A stretch of 64,000 nt of DNA from Ruminococcus sp. (GTDB lineage Bacteria; Bacillota; Clostridia; Oscillospirales; Ruminococcaceae), in contig SVNU01000002.1 of the NCBI GenBank assembly GCA_015066715.1, positions 1 to 64,000 of the forward strand, given 5' to 3'. Under the pieces are notes generated by a model. The model was not told the DNA's origin and did not search any database. It saw only the letters and a program-made list of their open reading frames with translations. The position numbers were made by a program, and so were the translations under genes. Shown here piece by piece: positions 24,702 to 33,988 of this stretch. How positions within the stretch are numbered: the first letter of the stretch is position 1; each line of letters starts with the position of its first letter.

Positions 24702-25955
24702 ATGGACTTTAAATCATTCATTAAAAAATTTCCTTTTTTAAATAAATTTGTCAGGAACACCTATATAAAGAAGAAAGCCGCAGACTTTGAAAAGGTTTCA
24801 AAAAATATTCAGACAGACTCAAAACTTGTGGTTTTTGAAAGCTTTCAGGGCAGAAGCTATTCATGCAGTCCAAAAGCCATATATGAATACATGCTTTCTT
24901 CGGAATACTTTGCCGATTACAAATATGTATGGGTATTTCGTGACCCTTCTGCACACGGTAACTTTCCGGATAACACAAAGCTTGTGAAATTCGACAGTCA
25001 GGAAGCGTTTGAGGCTTACTCAAATGCAGGAACATGGATTGTAAATTCAAGACTGCGTGATTTTTTTGTGCCGAGGGATGACCAGAAATATATCCAGTGC
25101 TGGCACGGAACACCGCTGAAAAAAATCGGCTGTGATGTCACCTGCGCCGGAAACGCAACCTCAACCGTTGAGCAAATACACGCAGAATACACCAGAGACG
25201 CCGAAAAAATACATAAGCTTATTTCTCCGTCTGATTACACCACCGAAAAGCTCATTTCTGCATTTAATCTTGAAGCAATCGGAAAAGCAGATGCAGTTAT
25301 TCAGCAGGGTTATCCGAGAAACGACGCTCTTTTCAACACGTCTGATGAAGATGTTGAAAACATAAGGCAGCGGCTGAATCTTACCGATAACAAAAAGGTT
25401 GTACTTTACTGCCCGACATTTCGTGACAATCAGCACAACAACAATGGATACTCACTTAAAATAGGTATGGATTTTGAAGCGCTGAAAGAACGCTTCGGCG
25501 AAGAATGTGTGATACTCTTTCGTGCGCATTATTTTATTGCCGATAATTTTGACTTTGAAAAGTACAAGGGATTTGTAATCAATGTTTCGGAATATGACGA
25601 CATAAACGAGCTTTATCTTGTAAGTGACATTCTTATTACCGATTATTCCAGCGTTTTTTTCGACTTTGCAAATTTAAACCGTCCTATGATTTTCTATCTT
25701 TACGATTTCAAGGAATACAAGGAAAATATCAGAGATTTTTATTTTGGCACAGCAATGCTTCCGGGCATAACCGCAAATACGCAGGAAAAGCTTGAAAAAG
25801 CGTTGTCAGATATAATAAATGATATGAAGAAGGGCGGAACCGGTCTTATGAGGTACTCAACCGCCGTTGCTGCCTTCAACAAGCGTTTCAATCCGATTGA
25901 GGACGGACATTCTGCTGAAAGAACTGTAAAAGAAATTTTTAATATTACTCTTTAA
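24702..25955 (+). CDS. CDP-glycerol glycerophosphotransferase family protein (second)
   Basis: A 417-residue paralogue of the preceding gene. Signatures are QCWHGTPLKKIGCDV (about 128-142), PTFRDNQ (about 237-243) and ILITDYSSVFFDFANLNRPM (about 306-325). The N-terminal part (VVFESFQGRSYSCSPKAIYEYM) is the usual TagF-type acceptor region. GGAGAGAAC precedes the ATG. It likely lengthens the same polyol-phosphate chain that the ABC pair downstream would export. Confidence 0.9.
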   Translation: MDFKSFIKKFPFLNKFVRNTYIKKKAADFEKVSKNIQTDSKLVVFESFQGRSYSCSPKAIYEYMLSSEYFADYKYVWVFRDPSAHGNFPDNTKLVKFDSQEAFEAYSNAGTWIVNSRLRDFFVPRDDQKYIQCWHGTPLKKIGCDVTCAGNATSTVEQIHAEYTRDAEKIHKLISPSDYTTEKLISAFNLEAIGKADAVIQQGYPRNDALFNTSDEDVENIRQRLNLTDNKKVVLYCPTFRDNQHNNNGYSLKIGMDFEALKERFGEECVILFRAHYFIADNFDFEKYKGFVINVSEYDDINELYLVSDILITDYSSVFFDFANLNRPMIFYLYDFKEYKENIRDFYFGTAMLPGITANTQEKLEKALSDIINDMKKGGTGLMRYSTAVAAFNKRFNPIEDGHSAERTVKEIFNITL

Positions 25956-25958
25956 TAC

Positions 25959-25987
25959 TTGCCAATTATGTTAAAGTGTGTTACAAT
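25959..25987 (+). promoter_or_regulatory. possible internal promoter before the exporter genes
   Basis: TTGCCA (25959-25964), 17-base spacer, TACAAT (25982-25987) in the 98-base gap before the ABC permease gene. Confidence 0.45.
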
Positions 25988-26053
25988 AAGCATGGTAATT
26001 AATAAGAATATCAGATTACATTATGAAAAAGAGAGACAAAACAGGAGAAAAAA

Positions 26054-26881
26054 ATGAAGATTAAAGCAGTAGACGGTTTTTTGGATATAATAACCGAACA
26101 CAAGGGACAGGCAAAAAAAATATGGATGCTCTCTGTCAACAATCTTGTAAAAAAATACAAGGGAGCTGTTATGGGGCCTTTATGGGCTCTGATAAAACCA
26201 TCATTTACACTTTTTATTTTATGGTTTGCATTTACAGTGGGAATACGAGGCGGAAACTCTGTAAGCGGATATCCGAGATTTATTTTCATGCTGTCAGGAT
26301 ATATACCATGGTTTTTTGTCAGTGAAATGATTGTGGGAGGCTCAAGGTCTATAAGGCAAAACAGTCAGTTTGTTACGAAGCTTTCATTCCCCGTTTCAAA
26401 TATCATGACCTTCTGCACAATGTCATCCTTAATCATTCACCTTGGCATGTGCCTTATAATGTACGTAATTCTGCTGTTTGCGGGATACGGGCCAAGCATT
26501 TACAATCTGCAGTTTTTCTACTACATGCCGCTTATGTATGTGTTTTTCCTTGTTCTTTCATGGACAACAGCACCCCTCAGCGCCTTCAGCAAGGATTTTG
26601 AAAATCTGATAAACGCAATAATCACAGGACTTTTCTGGCTTTCAGGTATCTTCTGGGATACTTACAGCATACAGAATCCGATTATAAAAACTATAATGTA
26701 CTTTAACCCTATCAATTACTTCGTAAACGGATACAGAAAATCCTTCCTTTACGAAACCTCAATATTTGACGGAAATTACACAACCGAACTGATAATTTTC
26801 TATGCGGAGTTTATTTTACTGATTTTTATCGGCAGTCATCTTTACAGGAAGCTGAGAAAAATTCTTCCGGATATTCTTTAA
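26054..26881 (+). CDS. polysaccharide/teichoic-acid ABC exporter, permease
   Basis: A 275-residue ABC-2 type permease of the TagG/Wzm kind. After an N-terminal amphipathic stretch, the motif NNLVKKYKGAVMGPLWALIKP leads into six predicted membrane helices; the loop YFNPINYFVNGYRKSFLY near 215-232 is characteristic. It is followed 14 bases later by the matching ATPase. It should move the completed lipid-linked polymer across the membrane. Confidence 0.92.
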   Translation: MKIKAVDGFLDIITEHKGQAKKIWMLSVNNLVKKYKGAVMGPLWALIKPSFTLFILWFAFTVGIRGGNSVSGYPRFIFMLSGYIPWFFVSEMIVGGSRSIRQNSQFVTKLSFPVSNIMTFCTMSSLIIHLGMCLIMYVILLFAGYGPSIYNLQFFYYMPLMYVFFLVLSWTTAPLSAFSKDFENLINAIITGLFWLSGIFWDTYSIQNPIIKTIMYFNPINYFVNGYRKSFLYETSIFDGNYTTELIIFYAEFILLIFIGSHLYRKLRKILPDIL

Positions 26882-26895
26882 AAGGAGGCTGAAAA

Positions 26896-27618
26896 ATGAG
26901 TGAAGCAGTAATTAAATTTGACCATGTAAGCAAGGAATACTTTTTATATAAAAACGACAAGGCTCGTTTCAAGGCGATTTTTACAAACAACAGAGGCGTT
27001 AAAAAGCATCGTGCCCTTACAGATATTTCCTTTGAAATTCACAAGGGTGAGTCTGTAGGAATCATCGGCAGAAACGGTGCAGGCAAATCAACACTTCTCA
27101 AAATGATTACCGGCGTTTCATTTGCAACCTCCGGCGAAATCACTGTAAACGGAAAGGTTGCAGCGCTTCTTGAGCTGACTGCCGGCTTTTCAAATGATAT
27201 GACAGGCAGAGAAAACATCTATTTAAAAGGTTATCTTTTAGGTCTTGAAAATGCCGCTGTAAAACAGATTGAAGAAAATATTGTGGAATTTGCAAATCTC
27301 GGCGACTATATTGACCAGCCTGTAAGAACATATTCAAGCGGTATGAAAATGCGTCTGGGCTTTGCAATAAATATTAATATCAAGCCTGATATTCTTGTTA
27401 TAGATGAGGCTCTGAGTGTTGGCGACGCTCAGTTCAGAAAGAAATGCGAAAATAAGATAAAGGAGCTTCGCAACTCCGGTATCACCGTATTATTTGTAAG
27501 TCATTCTGTAAACAGCGTAAATGACACATGTGACAGAGCAATATACTTATGTGACGGAAAAATTGAGTACGACGGAAGTGTAAAGGAAGCTTTTGAACAT
27601 TATAACCTGAAAAAATAA
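26896..27618 (+). CDS. polysaccharide/teichoic-acid ABC exporter, ATPase
   Basis: A 240-residue TagH/Wzt-type ATP-binding subunit. Walker A GRNGAGKST, signature YSSGMKMRLGFA and Walker B ILVIDEALSVGDAQF are intact. It lacks the C-terminal carbohydrate-binding domain found in some Wzt proteins, so chain-length recognition by this subunit is unlikely. GGAGGCTG precedes the ATG. It works with the preceding permease. Confidence 0.94.
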   Translation: MSEAVIKFDHVSKEYFLYKNDKARFKAIFTNNRGVKKHRALTDISFEIHKGESVGIIGRNGAGKSTLLKMITGVSFATSGEITVNGKVAALLELTAGFSNDMTGRENIYLKGYLLGLENAAVKQIEENIVEFANLGDYIDQPVRTYSSGMKMRLGFAININIKPDILVIDEALSVGDAQFRKKCENKIKELRNSGITVLFVSHSVNSVNDTCDRAIYLCDGKIEYDGSVKEAFEHYNLKK

Positions 27619-27656
27619 ACGTATTGTTGTATTTTAGCAAAGGGCGGATATAAGTT

Positions 27657-28073
27657 ATGTACAAAAAAATAAAATCAGTTGTTAACAAGCTGTGTATTTT
27701 AGTTGTTGCAGCAGTTTTTTGCTCTATGAGTGCTGCTGTTATTGCCGGTTCAGCTGTTAAAGATGATGATATGAAATATACTGTTGAAATAGTTGACGCT
27801 GACAAGGAAGTACTTGATATAATTCCAATCGGTATCGGCGTAAGAGGTGATGCCAACACCGACGGCAAGGTAACTGTAAGTGACGCTTCGCATATTGCAA
27901 GGTATCTCGCAAATATAAGCATCAATAAAAACTATATGCCGGGTTTTAAAGGGTCTCTTGGAGAAGCCATGGGCGATGCTAACGCCGATGGTAAGCTGAC
28001 AGTCAGTGATGCTGCCAAAATCGCAAGATACCTTGCCAAAAAATTTGCAAATCCTGATCTCGGATGGGACTAA
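27657..28073 (+). CDS. secreted dockerin-only protein
   Basis: A 138-residue secreted protein: signal peptide (about 1-32, ending AGSA), a 25-residue linker and then a full dockerin with two calcium-binding repeats, RGDANTDGKVTVSDASHIARYLA and MGDANADGKLTVSDAAKIARYLA (shortened: DANTDGKVTVSDASHIARYL and DANADGKLTVSDAAKIARYL). The two halves are unusually alike. There is no catalytic domain; it could occupy a cohesin as a spacer or adaptor. It is 38 bases after the ABC ATPase gene with only a weak ribosome binding site (AAAGGGCGG), so co-transcription with the polymer cluster is possible. Confidence 0.85.
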   Translation: MYKKIKSVVNKLCILVVAAVFCSMSAAVIAGSAVKDDDMKYTVEIVDADKEVLDIIPIGIGVRGDANTDGKVTVSDASHIARYLANISINKNYMPGFKGSLGEAMGDANADGKLTVSDAAKIARYLAKKFANPDLGWD

Positions 28074-28076
28074 TAT

Positions 28077-28103
28077 AAAAAGGCGGTCAATGACCGCCTT
28101 TTT
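28077..28103. terminator. bidirectional terminator
   Basis: Perfect stem AAAAAGGCGGTCA / TGACCGCCTTTTT between two convergent dockerin genes, with A and U tracts on both sides. Confidence 0.9.
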
Positions 28104-28110
28104 AATTTAT

Positions 28111-30358
28111 TTATTTTTTCGCCTTTGCAAGATACCTTGCTATTGCCGCCGCATCAGCTACAGTAACCTTGCCGTCATTATTATAGTCGGCATAAGGATT
28201 TTCGTCTATGCTGATTGTGATGCGTTTTGCAAGTGTTCTTGCGATAAATGCCGCATCACTGACATTCATTTTTCCGTCATTGTTAGCGTCACCAATCGGG
28301 CGTGTTGTGCCTGTTGCGGTAGTTGTTATCAGTGATGTAATGAATGTAGAAACTGTTGTTGCTTCTGTTGACGCCGCTGTTGTAACCGTAGTTGCTGTTG
28401 TATTTGTTGTGTTGGTTGTATCTGAATTTTCAGCTGTTGTATTTGTTGTTTCGGCTTTTGTTGTATCTGAAACGCTTGTTTCTGTTGTTGCAGCAGTTGT
28501 TGTAGTTGCAGCTGTCGTTGTAACGCTTGGGGTTGTCTGTGCAGGTGTATCATCCAGAGCAACGAAGTTTCTGTTGTATTTTTCAGCATACGCCTGAGCT
28601 GTTGAGTTTTTGTAGCCGTAAATTGTACCGCTGAAATAATAGTTATCATACTCAAAGCTATCGCATATTGTTGAAGCAGAATCGTAAATTTCACATTCAG
28701 GGTTTTCTATTGTTATACTTTCAAGATGTAAGCATCCTTTGAACGCTTCACTTCCAATACTTATTACAGTTTCTGGTATTGTTATACTTTCAAGGTAGAG
28801 AGTTGCTAGTGCACCGGATGCTATTCCTCTTGTACCTTCTTTTATTTCTACGGATGTTCCACCATCATAACCAATTATCCATGTATCGGCATAATACACA
28901 GGACCTGTCTGATTATTATGTAATGCTGTGTTAAGAAATGCACCGGAGCCTATACTTGTAACGCTGTCGGAAATCTTTACGCTTTCAAGAGATTCACACC
29001 ATCGAAATGCAGATTCTCCTATACTTATTACACCATCGGGAATTATTATACTTTCAAGAGCTGTACAATAACAGAAAGCACTTTCTCCTATGCTTGTCAC
29101 ACCATCAGGGATTTTGATGTTTGTAAGTGCTGAACAATAGTAAAAAGCATCTCTGCCTATACTTGTTACACCGACAGGAATTGATATACTCGTAAGGCTT
29201 TTGCAATCCTCAAATGCAAAGTCGCTTATAATTTTTACACCGTCTGGTATTATATATGATTCATCTGTTTTAGCCTCAGGATATAGAATTATTTCCGTTT
29301 GTTCTTTATTAAACAGTACTCCATCTATGCTTCTGTAATACGCATTATTTTCAGATACCTCTACACTTTCAAGAGATTCACAATAGCGAAATGCGCCTTC
29401 TCCTATACTTGTTACACCGTCAGGAATTGATATACTCGTAAGGCTTTTGCAATCCTCAAATGCAAAGTCGCTTATAATTTTTACACCGTCAGGAATTATT
29501 ATACTTTCAAGAGCTGTACAATAACAGAAAGCACTTTTTCCTATGCTTGTCACACTCTCCGGTATTGTTATGCTTTCAAGCTTGCGGCAACTTTTAAACG
29601 CTTCATCGCCTATACTTGTAACGCTCTCCGGTATCATTACACTTTCAATCTTTCCGGTACAAAATGCACCGGCTGCTATACTCGTTACATTGTCAGGTAT
29701 CACTGCATCGCCCGAACAGGTCATTCCATCAATTAAAATATTATTTACTATTACAAACGGATTTTCATCCTGTTTTGCGTTAAGCCATGGTGTCATAAGA
29801 AATGCATAAGACCCAATGCTTGTTACGCTTTCCGGTATTGTTATGCTTTCAAGTGCTGCGCATGCATAAAAAGCTGAATTTTCTATACTTGTAACATTTC
29901 TGGGTATTGTTACACTTTCAAGACTGTAACAACATGAAAAGGAACGGCTTTCTATTGTCGTTATATTTTCCGGAATCGTTACACTTTTAAGAGCCTTACA
30001 AAAATAAAATGCATTTTCACCTATACTTGTTATACTGTCCGGTATCTCTACGCTTTCAAGAGATTCACATTCATAAAACGCTTCTGCTGCTATACCGGTA
30101 ACAAGCAAACCTTCAATCTCATTCGGAATATCAACTTCAACTGCCGTTGTATCGCAATCAGTTATTATGACATAATCATATATCCCGTCCTCATCCTCAT
30201 CGACTTTCTTATAAGACAGATAATCTCCGTATTGTTCCTGTTCTCCGTAGGTTTCCGCCTTACCGGTTAAAGGCAGTACCCCCCCCCGAAAAACAAATGT
30301 CCGCTGTACAGAGAATCGCAGCTGTTGCAATTCCAAGCATTCTTTTTGCAATGTTCAT
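28111..30358 (-). CDS. secreted BspA-like leucine-rich-repeat protein with dockerin, frame broken at a G9 tract
   Basis: About 740 residues of LRR_5 (BspA/TpLRR) repeats of the form IPDSVTSIGENAFYFC, then a Thr-rich linker (about 80 residues) and a C-terminal dockerin (DANNDGKMNVSDAAFIARTL, DYNNDGKVTVADAAAIARYL). The natural start is ATG 30358 behind AGGAGGAAA and gives signal peptide MNIAKRMLGIATAAILCTA. After CFSGG the frame meets nine G (30279-30287) and stops at TAA within ten codons; with eight G it would join the long frame exactly at GVLPLTGKAE. The given sequence is thus off-frame: slipped-strand phase variation, a fresh mutation or a sequencing error. It is likely a surface adhesin or cellulosome-linked binding protein. 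Confidence 0.85.
30279..30287 (-). repeat. homopolymer C9 (G9 on coding strand)
   Basis: Nine identical bases in an AT-rich genome, located directly after the signal-peptide codons of the LRR-dockerin gene and at the exact point where the reading frame changes. Confidence 0.9.
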
Positions 30359-30470
30359 TACAAATTTCCTCCTATTAATAAATTTATACTTAAATTATAC
30401 ACTAAAGTTAAATAACTGTCAATATTTACCGACAAAATAAATATTTCATTTCAGTTTTTCAAAAAACAAA

Positions 30471-30495
30471 AGGAGTTTCCAAAAAAGAAACTCCT
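30471..30495 (-). terminator. terminator of the U32-like gene
   Basis: Stem AGGAGTTTC / GAAACTCCT with a U-rich tract on the minus strand. Confidence 0.75.
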
Positions 30496-30535
30496 TTCAG
30501 GCTATAACGCAAAGCCTGTATAGATTCAATATATT

Positions 30536-31495
30536 TTATCCATCAATACGTATAAGACCATTTTTCTCAAGATTATGAAGGAATAAGAATCTCGCCTCGT
30601 CACGGCACTCCGGCTTCACAAGATAGTACATATAACACTCTATGAGAAAAAGCTTTGTCGCAGTTCTTCCCTCGATTTTAAACTGATTTATTCCAAGAGG
30701 AAGATACTTGTTTATAATCATTTCGGGGCTTACATGGTGAGAGCGCTTTTTACTGTCAAAAATCGAATTTCCATCCGACGGACATTTAATGTCAGTTATA
30801 TTTTTGTCGTTATAATTTCTTACATCAAAAGGCTTTCCGGGATGCTTTTTAAGATGCTCACAGTAAAGAATCTGCTGGCGTCCCACAATCTCATACTCCT
30901 CGCTTCTGAATCGACAGCCGGGAACACAGCATGAATTAACCAGAATTTCGCATTTTTCTCTGTGAGGAATTCTTTCCAGAATATCAAATTTATTGTTCAA
31001 ATCGTAATCCAGTACAACAATATGGTAATCCTTATTCATCTCCTCTGAAAGCTGACTGACATCGAGAATGCGCTTACAGGTTGAGCTTGTCACCTTGTAT
31101 TTCGGGTATTTGTTCCTTATATAATCCTCAAGGAGGGGCGAAAATACAATAACCTCATTAAGACCATTATTTGCAACTTCCATTACCATGTTGCAGAATT
31201 CATCCTTGAGATGTTCTTCCTTTAATACAGGATTTGTAAATGTAAATCTTAGCGGAACGCCCTGACTGTTAAATGCATTTACGATGCTTTTAACCACATT
31301 CTTGTCACAAGGGCGATGCATGACAGTTCTGCCGCCATTCCACATAGAAGGCGGAAATGCACCGTAAAATGATGCAATCTCTAAATTATCATAAAAATAC
31401 TGCGGAGCATTTTTTATCATGTTCAAAAGTGTTAAATTCATTTTTGCGTGAATTGTAAAATCCGGAAGATGAAATTTGATTTTTTGATTTTCCAT
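30536..31495 (-). CDS. peptidase U32 family-like protein, function unknown
   Basis: A 319-residue cytoplasmic protein. The C-terminal INQFKIEGRTATKLFLIECYMYYLV and the cysteines in NSCCVPGCRF, with a later IKCPSDG, resemble the U32/UbiU-TrhP group, whose members carry a Cys-bound iron-sulfur cluster and act in RNA hydroxylation or prenol-linked pathways rather than as true proteases. The start of the barrel (FYGAFPPSMWNGGRTVMHRP) differs from classic members. It stands alone with its own promoter and terminator between surface and redox genes. The family link is by motif only. Confidence 0.6.
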   Translation of the reverse strand: MENQKIKFHLPDFTIHAKMNLTLLNMIKNAPQYFYDNLEIASFYGAFPPSMWNGGRTVMHRPCDKNVVKSIVNAFNSQGVPLRFTFTNPVLKEEHLKDEFCNMVMEVANNGLNEVIVFSPLLEDYIRNKYPKYKVTSSTCKRILDVSQLSEEMNKDYHIVVLDYDLNNKFDILERIPHREKCEILVNSCCVPGCRFRSEEYEIVGRQQILYCEHLKKHPGKPFDVRNYNDKNITDIKCPSDGNSIFDSKKRSHHVSPEMIINKYLPLGINQFKIEGRTATKLFLIECYMYYLVKPECRDEARFLFLHNLEKNGLIRIDG

Positions 31496-31530
31496 AAGTC
31501 TTAAAATCCCCTTTTGCTTTTATAATATAA

Positions 31531-31559
31531 AGTATATCATAGTTTTTCAAGTGTGTCAA
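31531..31559 (-). promoter_or_regulatory. sigma-A promoter of the U32-like gene
   Basis: TTGACA (31554-31559), 17-base spacer, TATACT (31531-31536) on the minus strand. Confidence 0.8.
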
Positions 31560-31588
31560 GTTAACAAATTTTCTGAACAAAAAGCCGA

Positions 31589-31657
31589 TTATATGTTGAA
31601 AACAATCATTTTTTTATTGCAACTATTTAATAAAGCGTAATAACAGATACATGGCAT
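31589..31657 (-). CDS. possible 22-residue small ORF
   Basis: ATG 31657 lies 5-6 bases after a GGGAGGAA site and opens a 22-codon frame (MPCICYYALLNSC...), with a TATAAT preceded by CTGTGG about 25 bases upstream but no clear -35. Hydrophobic, three cysteines. It may be a leader or simply chance; nothing similar is known to me. Confidence 0.25.
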   Translation of the reverse strand: MPCICYYALLNSCNKKMIVFNI

Positions 31658-31785
31658 AAAAATTCCTCCCATGGTTTTTATTCATTATACCACAGGAGGA
31701 TTTTCTTTTTTGTCCGTGTGCATTTTATATTGCACAGGTATTACTTTAAGTATACTATTTATATTAACTAATAGAAATACAATCT

Positions 31786-32331
31786 TTATTTGAAATATCT
31801 GTCAAGGAGACCCTTGAATGCACAGCCATGTCTTGCTTCGTCCTTAGCCATTTCGTGAACTGTATCATGAATAGCGTCAAGACCAAGTTCCTTAGCTCTT
31901 GCAGCAAGCTTCTTCTTGCCTTCGCAAGCGCCGTTTTCAGCCATTACTCTCATTTCGAGATTCTTCTTTGTTGAAGCTGTAACAACTTCACCGAGAAGCT
32001 CTGCAAACTTTGCAGCATGCTCTGCTTCTTCATATGCTGCCTTTTCCCAGTAAAGACCGATTTCAGGGTAGCCTTCTCTGTGAGCAACTCTTGCCATTGC
32101 AAGATACATACCAACTTCTGAACATTCGCCGTTAAAGTTTTCTCTTAAACCTTCGATAATTTCCTTATCAACACCTTCAGCAACACCAACTACATGCTGG
32201 TCTGCCCATGACATTTCATCAGAATTGCTTTCTGTAAATTTTGAAGCCGGTGCGTTGCAAATAGGACATTTATCCGGTGCGCTGTCTCCTTCGTGAACAT
32301 ATCCGCAAATTGAGCATACATATTTTTTCAT
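31786..32331 (-). CDS. reverse rubrerythrin
   Basis: A 181-residue peroxide-scavenging protein. The rubredoxin domain comes first ([13 protein letters not shown] and KCPICNAP, four iron-binding Cys within 1-35), followed by the ferritin-like diiron domain ([44 protein letters not shown]). This inverted order defines the reverse rubrerythrins of Clostridia, which reduce hydrogen peroxide using NADH-derived electrons. GGAGGAAC precedes the ATG. It is a single gene with a perfect consensus promoter, fitting high or stress-induced expression. Confidence 0.95.
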   Translation of the reverse strand: MKKYVCSICGYVHEGDSAPDKCPICNAPASKFTESNSDEMSWADQHVVGVAEGVDKEIIEGLRENFNGECSEVGMYLAMARVAHREGYPEIGLYWEKAAYEEAEHAAKFAELLGEVVTASTKKNLEMRVMAENGACEGKKKLAARAKELGLDAIHDTVHEMAKDEARHGCAFKGLLDRYFK

Positions 32332-32382
32332 TGTTTTGTTCCTCCAATATTTAAAAGTTAGTCAGCTTTATCAGCTGTTATT

Positions 32383-32411
32383 ATTATAATACATCTTTTT
32401 TGAAATGTCAA
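32383..32411 (-). promoter_or_regulatory. consensus promoter of reverse rubrerythrin
   Basis: TTGACA (32406-32411), 17-base spacer, TATAAT (32383-32388) on the minus strand. The spacer and flanks do not show a clear PerR box. Confidence 0.85.
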
Positions 32412-32575
32412 CACTTTTCATAATTTTTTTGTATATTAATTTTTGGTTATGTATATTATGCAAAGTATGATAGTAACAATTATCATTTATTGCCATTTTT
32501 CACAATAAAAGGAGCCGATAAATCAGCTCCCTTTATAAATATAAAATAATGATAATTAAAAACCGTAATTAAATA

Positions 32576-33868
32576 TTATTTTCCGTTAACCTTATCCCAT
32601 GATGTTCTGCCTGCTGCTACATATCTTGCGATTTTAGCGGCATCTCTTACATCCATTTTACCGTTATCGTCAACATCGGCAAAGAACTGACCTACTTCAT
32701 CAATATCCTTAGTGCCTGCACAATAACGTGCAACTTTCGCCGCATCTCTTACATCAGCTTTTCCATCAACATTTGCGTCACCACGCATGCTTACCATTGA
32801 GCCGATAACCTTTCCGCTCTGTGAATACTTCTTATATACCTTATGCTCCTGATACCGCTCATTTGGTCTTGATGACTCAAATATTGAAATAACTGCATCT
32901 TCAGTATCATAGCTCTCAAATGCTGCATTGCCAGATGAAAAATCAGTAACTGTATTAATCTTAACCTCATATGTGTCATTTGCTGTTGCATCTGCCGGAA
33001 TATGGAAATTAAGATGAACTAATGGATCGCCATCTCTGAATGCTTCATTTGAATATCCTACAAGTGAAACATATGATTTTCCGCCTTCTTCAAAAATACA
33101 GAATGCATTCGCACCTGATACATCCTTGTCTTCAAGTGTAAGTCTTGAATCATATTCAACAAGCATATCAAATGCTGTGCACTTGTTGCTTGAGTGAGGT
33201 ACAAGGTCAACTACCGCTGAATCGCCGGCAACGCCAACTGTACTCTTGAGTCTTAAACCGTCAGTCATCGCCTTTTCAACGCCGCCTGTTACTGTAACTA
33301 CAGCATTCTTTGTTTCATAATTTTCAAAATCATCATAGTCAGTTGAAAAACTTGTAATCTGACTGAAGTTTACAAAATAATCATCATTTTCAGCGCCTTC
33401 AGGAACACGAAGCTTAATAGTAGCAACAGCTTCACCATCCTGATAAGGAGCCGCATCATAACCTACAAGCGAAACATACTTTCTTCCGCTGTCTTCAAAA
33501 TCACATGAAGCCTTAGCGCCGCTAACGCCTACAAATTCAAATCTTGCATCGTATTCAACAAGTAGGTCGTAACAAGTACACTGATTACCTGTATTCATAA
33601 TAAGAGGAATTTCTACAATTTCTCCAACCTTTGCTTTCTTTCCCTGAAGCGCGATTGATACTTCTGATTCAACTTCTTCAATAGAAGTTTTTGATGATCC
33701 ACCCTTGGACCTTCTTGTTGTTCTTGTTGCACTTCTTGCTGTTCTTCCGCCTCGTAATGCCTCAGCGTTCTTCATGCTTGCCGCTGAAGTTGTCATACCT
33801 GTTGCTGATGCTGCCATAAGGGCTGTTGCTAAAACTGCTGAAACCTTCATTAACTTATTCTTTTTCAT
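32576..33868 (-). CDS. small scaffoldin: two cohesin-like modules plus dockerin
   Basis: A 430-residue secreted protein. Signal peptide (about 1-30), an Arg/Ser-rich linker (about 38-60), then two related cohesin-like modules (about 68-195 and 200-330). Each has the cohesin pattern: KVGEIVEIPL or VAGDSAVVDL, the Cys-containing DLLVEYDARFEF or DMLVEYDSRLTL, then VSLVGYDA or VSLVGYSN and DGEAVATIKLRVP or DGDPLVHLNFHIP. A dockerin ends the protein (DANVDGKADVRDAAKVARY, DVDDNGKMDVRDAAKIARY). It could hold two dockerin enzymes and itself dock on a larger scaffold. ATG 33868 follows AGAAGGAAA; the frame extends further to 33901 without support. Its leader carries a c-di-GMP-I riboswitch. Cohesin assignment is by pattern, not by search. 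Confidence 0.8.
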   Translation of the reverse strand: MKKNKLMKVSAVLATALMAASATGMTTSAASMKNAEALRGGRTARSATRTTRRSKGGSSKTSIEEVESEVSIALQGKKAKVGEIVEIPLIMNTGNQCTCYDLLVEYDARFEFVGVSGAKASCDFEDSGRKYVSLVGYDAAPYQDGEAVATIKLRVPEGAENDDYFVNFSQITSFSTDYDDFENYETKNAVVTVTGGVEKAMTDGLRLKSTVGVAGDSAVVDLVPHSSNKCTAFDMLVEYDSRLTLEDKDVSGANAFCIFEEGGKSYVSLVGYSNEAFRDGDPLVHLNFHIPADATANDTYEVKINTVTDFSSGNAAFESYDTEDAVISIFESSRPNERYQEHKVYKKYSQSGKVIGSMVSMRGDANVDGKADVRDAAKVARYCAGTKDIDEVGQFFADVDDNGKMDVRDAAKIARYVAAGRTSWDKVNGK

Positions 33869-33916
33869 AATATTTCCTTCTTTCTTCATAAGACAAGGCA
33901 ATTATTGATAATAAAA

Positions 33917-33958
33917 ACAAAAAAATCCGCTTAAATCATTCTGTATAATGAAAAGCGG
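33917..33958 (-). terminator. riboswitch-controlled terminator before the scaffoldin
   Basis: Stem CCGCTT / AAGCGG with additional pairing (CATT/AATG) and a run of U (33917-33925) between the aptamer and the gene, the expected expression platform. Confidence 0.75.
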
Positions 33959-33988
33959 CCATATACACTAACCTTAGTGTTAATGTAT

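Noticed and set aside
28208-28597. Val/Ala-rich plus-strand ORF
   Set aside because: Antisense to the Thr-rich linker of the LRR-dockerin gene.
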